NCBI GenBank assembly: GCA_963922865.1
Contig: CAWUJK010000001.1
Coordinates: forward strand, 55,967-119,966
Length of the DNA stretch: 64,000 bases
DNA from: CAWUJK01 sp963922865
GTDB lineage: Bacteria; Patescibacteriota; Gracilibacteria; BD1-5; UBA6164
Reading direction: 5' to 3'
Every line of letters begins with the position of its first letter. Position 1 is the stretch's first letter. The position numbers and the translations under genes were made by a program. The notes beneath the pieces were generated by a model. The model was not told where the DNA came from. It saw only the letters and a list, made by a program, of their open reading frames with translations, and searched no databases. This document shows positions 23,359 to 33,872 of the stretch, piece after piece.

Positions 23359-24435
23359 TTAATCAAGATTTATCTTATTATAATTATTTAGTTTAGATTT
23401 AATTAAAGGTTTTAGATTTTCTAGGTGTATTTTTGATATAGATTTTTCTGTATGGAAATCTAATATGTAGTTATAATTTCTTTCTACGGTCTCTTCTTGA
23501 AATTTTTTGTCTTCAAGAATTTTCTTGGTATAAGAGATTAAATTATCTCTATCAATTTTTACTATTTCATAAACATCATATGTTATAATAGGTTTTTTAC
23601 AAGCCATGATTTGCATTGGCATTAAAGACAAGGCTCATATGCTAAAATCTCAAAAACATAGATCAGCTCATCTAATTTTTGATGCTAAAGTTTTTTTATC
23701 CATAAAATCATGCCAAAAATAAGTATTTTTATCAATTAAAATATTTTTATATTTTTTTAGTTCAAATCATTGGTTTAATAAATGTAGTGTAGCTTTAGGA
23801 AATTTAGGTTTTATATATTTTTTAAATATTTCTACGGCATATTCTGGTTTTTTATCTCAGTGAAGTCTTGTTGGGAAAAAACAAGCTGGTTCTCACTTTA
23901 ATTTGGTTATAGCTCATTTGGGACTAAATATATTTGTATTAACTGGGTTAGGTAACCATTTAACATCTTTTCTAACATATTTTTTCAATGGTTCCAACAT
24001 ATCTGGGGTAGAACAATAATATATATCAAATTGTTGTATTTTTTTTCTAATTTTCCATCAAACAAATAAATTTATTAAATTTCAAATAACAAATTTAACT
24101 ACATTTTTTTCATCTTTTACAAGTCATTTATAATAAACTCCAAAATCAAATCAATGTGATTCAGCAATAGAGATTTGATTGTCATATTTTCTAAAATTCA
24201 AAAAATTTTCAGTATTATTGAAATGAACAATGTCATATTTTTTTATATCTCATTTATTATATAAATTTTTGATCAACATGATATTAAGAGGAATGTATTT
24301 CCAACCAGGAGTATGATCAGAAATGTTAGGATATTTCAAAAAAAAATCAAATATATTTGAAAGTTGCCTATTTAAAAAATCATATTGAAAAAAAAATCAA
24401 TTCATAAAATATGAAATTTTTTTGTTATTTTTCAT
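23359..24435 (-). CDS. Glycosyltransferase, GT-B fold (GT4-like)
   Basis: A 358-aa protein of the size and layout of GT-B enzymes. The N-terminal half has DIVHFNNTENFLNF (substrate-domain loop) and IYYCSTPDMLEPLKKYVRKDVK with PNPVNTNIF, the usual linker at the domain junction; the C-terminal half has CFFPTRLHGDKKPEYAVEIF, the nucleotide-sugar side, and a region ending MPMQIMACKKPIITYDV equivalent to the E-x7-E block, with Gln/Met in place of Glu. It probably adds a sugar to a lipid-linked chain. One base separates its ATG from the preceding nucleotidyltransferase stop. Confidence 0.82.
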
Positions 24436-24436
24436 A

Positions 24437-25405
24437 TTATTTAATTATTTTTATACTTATAAAATCAAGCATCTTTTTAAAAAAGAGAAGAAATCTTAAA
24501 TAAAATCAAGTAAAACTAAAATTTAAAAAGTTTCTATTATTCTTTAATATCATATTCAAATCTCTATACAAACTTCATTCCCACTTTTTATAATTAAATC
24601 ATGTTGGAAGGTATAAAAACCTACTAATTTTTCAGATAATTTTTATTTTTTTTTCAGTTTTTTTTATGTAATCAATATTTTTATCAAAATTAATAAAAAT
24701 AGTTGGAAATCTTCAATAACAATATCAAAGGGATTTTTTAGATAAGAAAAAGTTCAAATCAAAAATAATTTCCCAACTTAATTTTATAGCTGTGTTCATA
24801 TATATTGGTAATTTATTATAGTCTTTATGAAAAAAATAATTTTCTCTATAATTTGTAAAATCTTCTAAAAATTCATTGTATTTATAATTATTTATTCATA
24901 AATTTTTCAAAAAAAATATAGGATATCTAATATCATTAATTTGTGATAATATATTTTTTACCAAAATTTTATTGTTAGTTTTATAATAATAAAAATTTCT
25001 TAATAATGAAAAAAAACATATTTTCCAAGCATATATTATGTTTAAATTTTTATTTGTTTTATCAAAAGAAATTTGTAAATCTTGTCAATAAGCAAGTCTA
25101 TATTTAAAATGATGAGAAATATAGTTTATTTTTTCTATATTATTAATATTTATGAATAATACAGTATCAATTAAAAAATAATTCTTGGACTGTTTTAATA
25201 TATTATCAATATTTACACTATCTTTGAAAATAATCAAATAATCTAGGTCAGAAACACCTAAAAGATCTGACTCTCAAATGGAATATAGAGATAAAATATT
25301 TTTATCTATGCTTATAAAATTAATAAAGTTTTTTTCTTGATTTATATACTCATTTTTATTAATTTTAATTGGAAATTTATCGAATTTATATTTTGGTAAT
25401 TTCAT
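24437..25405 (-). CDS. Nucleotidyltransferase-fold protein, 322 aa
   Basis: Near residue 45 is SIGESDLLGVSDLDYLIIFK, which fits the nucleotidyltransferase pattern hGxS...DhDhhI with both metal-binding Asp of DLD. The remaining 250 residues are Asn/Ile/Lys-rich and unlike anything I know. The gene overlaps the end of the HPr-kinase-like gene by 20 bases, a tight coupling. A recurring pair of this kind (uncharacterised nucleotidyltransferase with an HPr-kinase-like P-loop protein) is known from exopolysaccharide and lasso-peptide clusters, so a joint role is plausible. Substrate unknown. Confidence 0.65.
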
Positions 25406-26402
25406 TAATATTATTTTTAAGGTCTTTAGAATTTTTTAATAAATAAAAATCATTACTCGCAATAATTTTTTCTAAATTATTAATTCTTTGTTTGTTGGTA
25501 TTGAATTTATTTATAAAAGATAATAGTGATAAATTTAGATACTCTGGAAATTCTTTAGTATAATTGTTAATACAATACAATAATTCAAATAAATAATTTT
25601 TATCATCAATTTTTTCTAAATGAAATTTATCTCAATAAGAACATATAAATATTTTATCAATTCTATATTCTTTTTTCAAATTTTTCAAATTATTATATAG
25701 ATAATTTTTTATTCAGTCTGCTTTATTTTTTAATTTTATTCAAAGTAGATCTTGGGTTTGTTTAGTTATTCTAGGTAATTCAGGGAAAGGGTATATTTTA
25801 TTTTTTGAAACAATGCTATAGTTATCAGACAAAATAGTATATCATTTCAATTTAGAAAAAGAAGATGCTAGTGTAGATTTTCAGGATCATCATAATCATG
25901 TAAATAAAAAAGTTTTTTTTCAATTACTAACTGCTGTAGCATGAAGTAAGCAAGATTTTAATTTTTTTTCTAACAAAATAAATACAATATCATGTATGCA
26001 GGTCTTTATAATAAATCTATTGTAGTATTTATCTATCCTGGTAAATCATTGTAGTAGTATATGTAATAAATGTCTAAATTTATTAGGTATTAGTTTTCCA
26101 GAAACTCTTATGATTTTTTTAGAAGAAAAATCTAATAATCATGAAATTTCTTGTTGAGTAAAAAAATATTTATGATTTTTTTTATAAATTTTTATAAAAT
26201 CTCAAAAAGTATCATAATTATCTATTTTAAAAAACTTTTTATCAGAAAAATAAGAAAATTTTTCTAAGTTAATTTCTATATCATTATTATTAGTTTTCTC
26301 AACCAAGAAAGCTTCATAATATTTTAATATCATATCAAATAAACTTTTATTTTTTGTAAATATACAAACATTTAATCAGTATATATGTATATATATATTC
26401 AT
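25386..26402 (-). CDS. HPr kinase-like P-loop protein, 338 aa
   Basis: The clear feature is a Walker A loop, LFTGLGGSGKSTLA, near residue 175, all of whose glycines are TGA, followed by FSKLKGYTILSDNYSIV, whose SDNY matches the SDD/DDx metal site of HPr-kinase and PEP-carboxykinase-like folds. The N-terminal 160 residues hold a globular domain with no recognised motif; a His (CLLHATAV) precedes the P-loop as in HprK-like proteins. It is probably a kinase or NTPase acting on a small molecule or carrier in the glycan pathway rather than true HprK, as no HPr or PTS gene is near. It overlaps the nucleotidyltransferase gene by 20 bases. Confidence 0.7.
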
Positions 26403-26415
26403 TATAATAATTTTC

Positions 26416-27510
26416 TTAAATCAATTTATAATAATTTTTAACTATGGTTTCAAAGCTAGGATAATCATTTGCAAATTTATATGCATTTTTTCATAAATCT
26501 TTTCTAGTAATATTTTTTAAAAATTTATCTTTTAAATCATAAATATCATTCTTTTTAAATACAATAGCATTAGAATTATGAGAAACCAATTTTTCTAAAT
26601 TTAGTAAGTCTGATACGAAACATGTAGTTCATCTTCACATTGCTTCAAGTAAAGCTACAGGGGTTAACATTTTTACATTTATATTTTGTAATGGTAAAAT
26701 TAAAGATCATACATCTCAAAGCAAGTCTTCCATTTTATTTATGTTTCGTTTTATTATTATATTTTTAACTTTATTATTAGCAATATATTTTTTTAACAAA
26801 AGAAGTTCATTTTCACTTTTTTCATCAAATTTTCTCATAGCAAATATAAATTCAAATCCAAGCATTATTTTGGCAAAATCTACCATAAAAAAACTTCCGG
26901 CTTCCTTAACAGGTCAAGCAGAAAAAAGTATTTTTTTTCAATTTCTATGAGAAAATTCTCAATATTTTAAGTACCTTAGTTTATCATAAGATAAAGGAAT
27001 ATATATTATATCTTCATTTTTATATCATAAATTTATAATTTCTTGTCTTAAAAGCTCTGATATAATTATAATTTTTTCAAAAGGGATTTTTTTTAAAAAC
27101 AATTTTTTATATGATATATTTATCTCATCAGTAGAATAAAGTGTAAGAATTATTTTTATATTAGGTTTAAATAAAGATATTAATGTTAAAGAAAATAGAT
27201 AAGAGGTATCTAAATATTGAACAAATATTTTTTGAGGTTCATTTTTTATCACAAAAAATAAACTCATAAATCATCAAATAATAAAATAAAACAACTGTAA
27301 TATTTTATTAGTTGATAAATTTAATAAATAAAAAACATCAACTCAGTTAATATTATTATAATTTAAAGAATTATTTTCTCATTTATGACTAATAATATTT
27401 ACTTTAATTTTCTTATTCAATCATTCACAAATTTTAATTGAGTTATTTTTTACTCATTCTATCCATGGGTAATAAATTTGTTGAGCAAAAAATAATATAT
27501 TTTTTTTCAT
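26416..27510 (-). CDS. Glycosyltransferase, GT4-like
   Basis: A 364-aa GT-B-type protein. It begins MKKNILFFAQQIYYPWIEG, the usual opening strand and loop. Mid-protein there is a long hydrophobic stretch (FYFIIGGFMSLFFV) that may touch the membrane. The nucleotide-sugar domain has KKILFSAGPVKEAG and, near the end, VKMLTPVALLEAMGRGTTCFV, the E-containing loop that binds the donor nucleotide. It sits 13 bases before the HPr-kinase-like gene and 4 bases after the next glycosyltransferase. Confidence 0.85.
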
Positions 27511-27514
27511 AATC

Positions 27515-28564
27515 TTATTTAATTAAATTTAAAACTATTTCTTTAAAAGTATTTTTATTTTTTTCATAATCATATTTATTTAAAATCATATTTTGGTTGT
27601 TTCTTATCATTTTTTTTCTATTTAATGTATTATTTAAAAAATATATTATATTACTAGATAGTTCTTTAGGGTTATTATGATATAAAGCATTTTTTTGAAA
27701 TACTGAGGGGAAACTTAATATATCTTGTAAACACAAAGAATTTCCTGATAAAGCTCATTCGTATACAGCTAAACACTGTCATTCTGATAAAGATGTATTT
27801 ATAAAGATAAGTGATTCTTTCAATTTTTGTTTCAGTTGTTTATGAGACAAAAATCATAGTACCTTTATATAATTTTCTAAGTTATTTTTCTTTATAAGGC
27901 ATTTAAAGGTTTCTCAATTTTTGTTATACCTATCTTCTCAAACTATATTTATAGTAAATTTTATGTTTTTGGATTGCAATATTTTACAAGTTTCTATTAA
28001 AAATTCAGGATTTTTATCATGATATAAATTTCAAACAAATATTCATCAATTTCTATGTTTATTGTCTTGTGATAAAAAAAATTTAGAAATTGATATAGGT
28101 AATACGAAAGATTTTATTCATTTTTTATCCAATATTATTTTTTCTGCTTTGTTTATTACTCGGATAAGTCAAAAAAAATTATAAAAAAACAACACTACTA
28201 ATTTTTTAAATTTTTTATTTTTTTGAGGTAACACTTGGTCATGTGCCATAAATATTGTTTTTTTTCATAATATTCAAACAAGTAGTGTTTTTAGTGTTAA
28301 ACTATTACTATAAATAATAGATTGTCTATTTTTGAATAAGTATAAAAGGTACTCTAAAATATTTTTATAATAAATAACTTTAACTCCATTTACAAAATTA
28401 GGGTCACTTTCTATTTTTACTTTACTATCAATTGAAAATATCTCACAATCATATCATTCTCAAATCATAGCTTCAAATGGCATCATATGATAATTTTGAT
28501 GTTTTTCAAAAGTAAATATTTGTTTATGATATCACCAAATAATTGATATAAACTTTTTTTTCAT
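27515..28564 (-). CDS. Glycosyltransferase, GT4-like
   Basis: Begins MKKKFISIIGGYHKQIFTFE with the Gly-Gly loop of GT-B enzymes (both Gly as TGA/TGG region). The C-terminal half contains NGGIFVGNLYHDKNPEFLIETC, the usual strand and Lys-rich helix of the donor domain, and SLIFINTSLSEGQCLAVYEGALSG, the conserved SxxEG...E loop. Length 349 aa. Gap of 3 bases to the FemAB-like gene upstream. Confidence 0.87.
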
Positions 28565-28567
28565 TAT

Positions 28568-29227
28568 TTAATATTTTAAATATTTATTTTTAAATAAATT
28601 TAAAAGTATAAAATATACTAATTTTTTAATCAATATATATTTTCTAAAAAATCTCCAGTATATATATCAAAAAATAGATTTTTTAGAAAATTGTTGTATC
28701 TCAATTCAACCCCACTTTCTTTTATATTTGGTTAAACTATCAAATTCAATTCATCAATATTCATAACTCACACCATTAAAGTTCAAGAATTCAAATCACA
28801 TACTTTTCATTAATTTGATTCATTCCCAATATAGCAAGGTGTTTGGAGCATATTTTGTATATTTATAATCTGAAGCAATTGTTTCTAAGGAACAAATTTT
28901 AGATTTTCATAGTACATCAAATTTTGAATACAATTGAAATTGTATGTAAGAAATCACTTTGCCATTTTTCTTTGCAACAATTATTTTAGTTTTATCTGAA
29001 TTTCAAAGTTTATAGGCATTTTCAACTGGTAAAAATTTTTTCTTCATCATAGATAAATATAATCAATAAGATTCATTGATATCATAAGTAGAAGGATTAA
29101 AAACTATCTCGATATTATTCTTTTTTCATTTTCTAATATCTGTTCTCAAATTTCAAATCTGTTGCCAAAGTTCTTCCTTAGTTTTTTTAAGGTTTAAAAG
29201 CATAGTTGTATAATATATTCCAAACAT
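28568..29227 (-). CDS. FemAB/GNAT-like acyltransferase, 219 aa
   Basis: The N-terminal part (WQQIGNLRTDIRKGKKNNIEI) and central block KIIVAKKNGKVISYIQFQLYS resemble the acyl-CoA-like GNAT fold found in FemAB peptidyl or aminoacyl transferases. The C-terminal FLNFNGVSYEYGGIEFDSLTK matches the FemAB end block (NLGG...GLxxFKxxFG). FemAB proteins add amino acids to peptidoglycan; shorter relatives in polysaccharide loci attach amino acids or acyl groups to sugars. In this context the latter is more likely. Length is about half of classic FemX proteins, so a single GNAT domain. Confidence 0.6.
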
Positions 29228-29229
29228 AA

Positions 29230-30321
29230 CTAGTAAATATTATCAATTATTTCTTTCCAAGATAGATTTTTATCTGAAAATTCTTTAGCATTAATTCACA
29301 TATCTTTAACTTTATCTTTTTTTGACAACATTTCAATTATTTTATTAGATAAAATTTTTGCATTATTTGGTTCAATAACATAACCTGTTAAACCATTCTC
29401 TACAACAGAAGATAACTCTCAAACATCTGAAACTAATACTGGTTTAGAAAAACTGTAAGATACTGGTATAACTCAACTTCATGTAGCATCTTTGTAAGGT
29501 AGTACAATAAATTCTGAAATTTCAAAATATTTATAAGCATCTTCTGGTTCAATATTAAAGTTATACACATTTATATTTCATTTATATTCTTCAATAATTT
29601 TCTTATATTTATCTAAGTTTCAAGGTCATGCAATGATTAATTTAAAATAAGGAAATTCTTTTTTTACCAACTCCAATGAGTTCAATAACAAATCAAGTCA
29701 TTTGTAATCAATTATCCTACCAAAAAAAAGAAAAGTATTTTTATTAGTTTTTAATCATTGAGACCATTTATTAAAAAATGTATATGCTCAATGCTTTATA
29801 GATATAACTTTTTGCTTATCAATTTTATATTTAAGTATAACTTCATCTCTTAAAATATCTCAATGAACAAATAATTTATTAGATATTTTTCTAAGTGTTT
29901 TATTAACTTGAGTAGCTACTATTCACAATAAAGTTTTACTCTCTCATGAATGAAGTGTGGGGTCATGTTGAGTAACATATATTTTATAGCCTAAACTTTT
30001 GAATAATTTTGAATAAAAAATATACCAAGGATGATTATCTAAAAAATGAACTATATCTGGTTTAAATTTAATTATCTTAAAAATAAAATAAATATGATAA
30101 AAAATATTTAAACTATCAAAAATAAAACTTACTAGTTTAGGGTTAGTTCTTATCTTTATAAATTCAATTCATTTATCATATAAAATAGAATTATGATAAG
30201 ATGCTATTGCTACTTTTAGTTCTATATTTTTTTTGATAAATAATTCATTACAAAACTGAGATGAATAGTGCAGCATTCATCATCTTGGTGTTAAATTAAA
30301 AACTAATACTTTTTTTCTCAT
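29230..30321 (-). CDS. Glycosyltransferase family 4 protein
   Basis: Typical GT4 layout in 363 aa. Opening MRKKVLVFNLTPRGGMLHYSS gives the acceptor-side GG loop; KPDIVHFLDNHPWYI and YVTQHDPTLHS follow. The donor domain has LFFGRIIDYKGLDLLLNSLE (the RxxxxKG motif), YFEISEFIVLPYKDATGSGV (ExxP loop) and KPVLVSDVGELSSVVENGLTGYV, a textbook C-terminal block. Its ATG overlaps the stop of the upstream glycosyltransferase by one base (TAATG), so translation is coupled. Confidence 0.93.
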
Positions 30322-31496
30322 TACTTAATTAAATTATACAATTTTTTAATATTTGCATTCCAATTAAATTTTTTTCTAACAAAGGAGGAACTTAATCACC
30401 TAAATTTATCAAAATGACTTATAGAAAAAACAATTTTTTCGGATAAATTTCGTATTTTTCAAGCTTCAAACAATACCAAATCTTGTTTGTCAGAAACTTC
30501 ACTTGTTCATCAAACATCACTTGCAATAACAATATTTTTAGTAATCAATCATTCTATAACAGTGGTAGGCATTCACTCACTATAACTAGGATTAACTAAT
30601 ATACAATTATTATTTTTTAGAAAATTTAATATAAAATCTCTAGATTTATATCATAAAAACTTTATGTTATATCAATCAATTTTAGACTCTAAATTTTTTC
30701 TTTCTTCTCAATCTCAAACAATAATCAATTCGTTTTCTACTCAAGAAAGCTTATAAGCATCTATCAAATCTCATACTCATTTTAAACTAACAAGCCTTCA
30801 AACATAAACAAGCTTTATTCCTCATTTTTTCTCTATACATTTTATATCTAAATTAATACCTCTATAAAAAATACCCACTTCCCTACTTACAAATTTTTTT
30901 AAAACAAATTTTTTACATGATTCACTTATAGCTAAAACAGTGTCTGATTTTTTTAAAAGCCATTTTCAAAATATAGAATCATAAACAAAAGCTATAAATG
31001 ACATAAGTTTACTAGACAGTCTAACATAATCACTTCAATGTTCTATATGCACCCATCTAATATTTCTTTTTTTTGAAAAAAAACCTCAAAGCAAACTTGT
31101 AAGAAAAAATCTAGTATGTGTTATAACTCTAAAAGAATTACTAGAATTAAGCTTACTATTCAAATAATTTTTAATTAGCATGTAGCGCTTACTCCAAATC
31201 TTATAAACTGGAAAATTATTTATTATTTCTAGACTAGGGATAACTAAAACCTCATAATTATCTTTTTTGTATCAAATAACAGTATCTAGGAAAGTAATTT
31301 TTTCTAAATTACTAGAAACTAAAAACACATCTTGATCAAAATTGGAAACAATATTTATAAACTTTCAAAAATTATTTTTTGTCCAATACTCCCCTATCTC
31401 TTTTCAAACAAACTCAACTCATCATTTGTGAGGTGGGAAATAAGGCATAAATTGAATAATATTTATTTTATCATTATGAGAATCTATATTTGTCAT
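30321..31496 (-). CDS. Glycosyltransferase family 4 protein, first gene of the glycan operon
   Basis: A 391-aa GT4 protein. NIIQFMPYFPPHKGGVE is the acceptor-side GG loop; RWVHIEHGSDYV follows. The donor domain has KLVYVGRLVSLKGVWDLIDAY (RxxxxKG), ILVNPSYSEGMPTTVIEGL (SxxEGxPxxxxE) and NIVIASDVGGTSEVS. Being the first gene of the minus-strand operon, its promoter should lie in the 213-base divergent gap upstream (31497-31709). The stop overlaps the next gene's ATG by one base. Confidence 0.93.
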
Positions 31497-31709
31497 ATAT
31501 AACTATATAGGGGTTTTTACTTAAAATATAAATTAGGAAAAAGATTACCAAAATACTATCAAAAACAATAATAGTATATAAATATAGTAATAAATATCAA
31601 ATATTATAAATTAATAAAAAACACAAATATGCCTAGAATTATATTTTATTTTTTAGCAAAATTAAATATAATTCTATAAGAAAGTATATAAATATAAAAT
31701 CCAAAAATA
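31497..31709. promoter_or_regulatory. Divergent intergenic region of the glycan cluster
   Basis: This 213-base A/T-rich gap separates two divergent glycosyltransferase genes and must contain the promoter of the 11-gene minus-strand operon and that of the plus-strand gene at 31710. Several TATAAT-like hexamers occur, too many to choose one in sequence this rich in A and T. A short ATG reading frame from 31629 ends after 16 codons and is not a likely gene. Confidence 0.4.
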
Positions 31710-32846
31710 ATGAGAAAAAATATTCTTCATATAATATACCAAACCAATGTAATTTGATGAGTTGAAATGTTTCTTCAAAGTATACTAAATAGTTCAAAAA
31801 ATAATGATATATTAGTGCAAGTATATAATAAAAAAAATAAAACTTGAATCAAAAATAAAATAATTAATTTAAATGAGAAAATACACTCATATAATCCTAT
31901 TATTTTAATATATCAAGTTATATCAAGAGCATTTAAGTATAAAAAAATATGTAAACTAAACGATATAAATATATCTATTTCACACTGAGATAGCTTAAAT
32001 CTATCAAATATAATAAGTAAAATCCTTTTTAGAAATAAGAGTAAAACCTATATTTTACTACATAATTCATTGTGATTTCATAGTAATAAAAGTTCCTTTA
32101 TTTATAAATATTTTTTTAAATACCTTTATCCAAAATCTGATAAAATAATAACTGTTTCAAAAGAACTTGAATTAAATTTAAAAAATAAATGATATAAAAA
32201 TGTAGAAACAATATACAATTACCTAGACTTTAAAAAAATAGAAAAACTCAAAGGTGAAAAGTTATGAAAATATGAAAATTTATTTAATTTACAAAAAAAA
32301 ACATTTATAACAGTATCTAGACTAGAAGAAGTAAAAAATATAAAGTTTTTAATAGAAGCTTTTGATGAATTTAATAAAAAAAATAAAGCATACCAGTTCT
32401 TAATAATATGAGATTGAAAGCAAAAACAAAAACTACAAGAATTAATAGAAAATATTAAAAACAAAAACATAAAACTACTTTGAGAACAAAAAAATATTTA
32501 TAAATTTTTAAATAAATCTCATTATTTTTTATTTAGTAGCTTTAGTGAATGATTTTGAAGAACATTAATTGAATCATTATCATGTGGTATTCCAGTCTTA
32601 ACACATGATTTTAAATATTGAGCAAGAGAGATAATAAGAAATAGTTATATTTTTAATGAATGTTTAAAAACTGAAATACATGAAAACTGAATTTTAAGTC
32701 CATATTTGAATAAAAAAGAGTTTTTAAAATCAATGAAAAAAATAACACAAATTAATTTCAGTAAAACTAAAATAAAAAACAATATAAAAAAATATGATAT
32801 AAAAAACTTAGAAAAAGATTGGGAGTATATTTTAAATAATAGTTAA
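31710..32846 (+). CDS. Glycosyltransferase family 4 protein
   Basis: A 378-aa GT4 enzyme. MRKNILHIIYQTNVIGGVEMF provides the GGVE acceptor loop (both Gly TGA). The donor domain contains FITVSRLEEVKNIKFLIEAF, FLIIGDGKQKQKLQELI (the GDGxxxxxL block), and FSSFSEGFGRTLIESLSCG with IPVLTHDFKYGAREI, the classical SxxEGFGxxxxEA region. It converges on galE, with only 13 bases between the stops. It probably works in the same glycan pathway as the operon running the other way. Confidence 0.93.
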
Positions 32847-32859
32847 GCTGAAATACTAA

Positions 32860-33867
32860 TTAAGAATTATAAAACTTCCAGCTATTTATAATACTTTCTT
32901 TTAAAGATATTTTTGGTTTGAATCATAACTCAGAAATAATTTTACTTGTATCACAAAAACTAACTGGTATATCTCCCTCTCTTTTTTTTGCAATAATATA
33001 TTTTACTTTTTTTCACAAAAATCTCTCTACATATTTTATTATTTCTAAAACAGTAAGCCCTTTTCAGGTTCATACATTATAATTATTAAAATATCCCTCT
33101 TGAGAACTAAGAGATATTTTATTATAAGACAATAAATGAGCTTCTATTAAATCCATAACATCTATATAATCCCTAACTCAAGTTCAATCTGAGGTATTAT
33201 AATTATTACCAAAAACTCTAAGTTCTTCTATTTCTCAAGATAAAACTTTAAAAACATAAGGAAACAAGTTGTTTGGTTTTCATTTTGGTAATTCTCATAA
33301 ATATCCACTAATATGTGCTCAAATAGGGTTAAAATACCTAAGATTTATAACATTAAACTTATTAAATTTTGATAAATCAAACAATATTTTTTCTATCAAT
33401 AATTTAGTCGTACCATAAGGGTTAGTAGTTGATTGTTTGGAAGCTTCTTTTATTGGAGAAATATTTGATGCATCATAAGTATTAGCACTTGAAGAAAACA
33501 CAATATTTTTTACACTATATTTATCCATTAATTCAAATAAATTTAAACTACCACAAATATTATTTTGAAAATATAAAAGACTTTTTTTATGAGACTCAAA
33601 GGGTGATTTTAATCATGCAAAATGTATAACTCCATCAAAACTGTATTTTTTAAATATTTCTTCCAATTTTTCTTTATCTCTCAAATCTATTTCATAAAAA
33701 TTTGGTTTATATCATAGTATATTCTCTATTCAATCTAAAGTTAAATGAGAAGAATTTACAAAATTATCAATCAATACAGTTTTATATCAAGCCTGTTCAA
33801 AACAAACAACTCAATGACTTCAAATATAACCTGTTGCTCATGTAATTAAAATAGTTTTTGGGTTCAT
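32860..33867 (-). CDS. galE: UDP-glucose 4-epimerase GalE-like
   Basis: A 335-aa extended short-chain dehydrogenase that interconverts UDP-Glc/UDP-Gal or their N-acetyl forms using bound NAD. Visible are the Rossmann Gly-rich loop LITGATGYIGSH at residues 7-18, DNFVNSS after the second strand, FAGLKSPFESHKK, the catalytic Ser region VFSSSANTYD (Ser-Ser-Ala) and NPYGTTKLL with the catalytic Tyr and Lys, then NLRYFNPIGAH. These match GalE closely. It supplies a UDP-sugar for the surrounding glycosyltransferases. Five bases separate its ATG from the stop of the upstream surface nuclease gene. Confidence 0.93.
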
Positions 33868-33872
33868 AGTAA

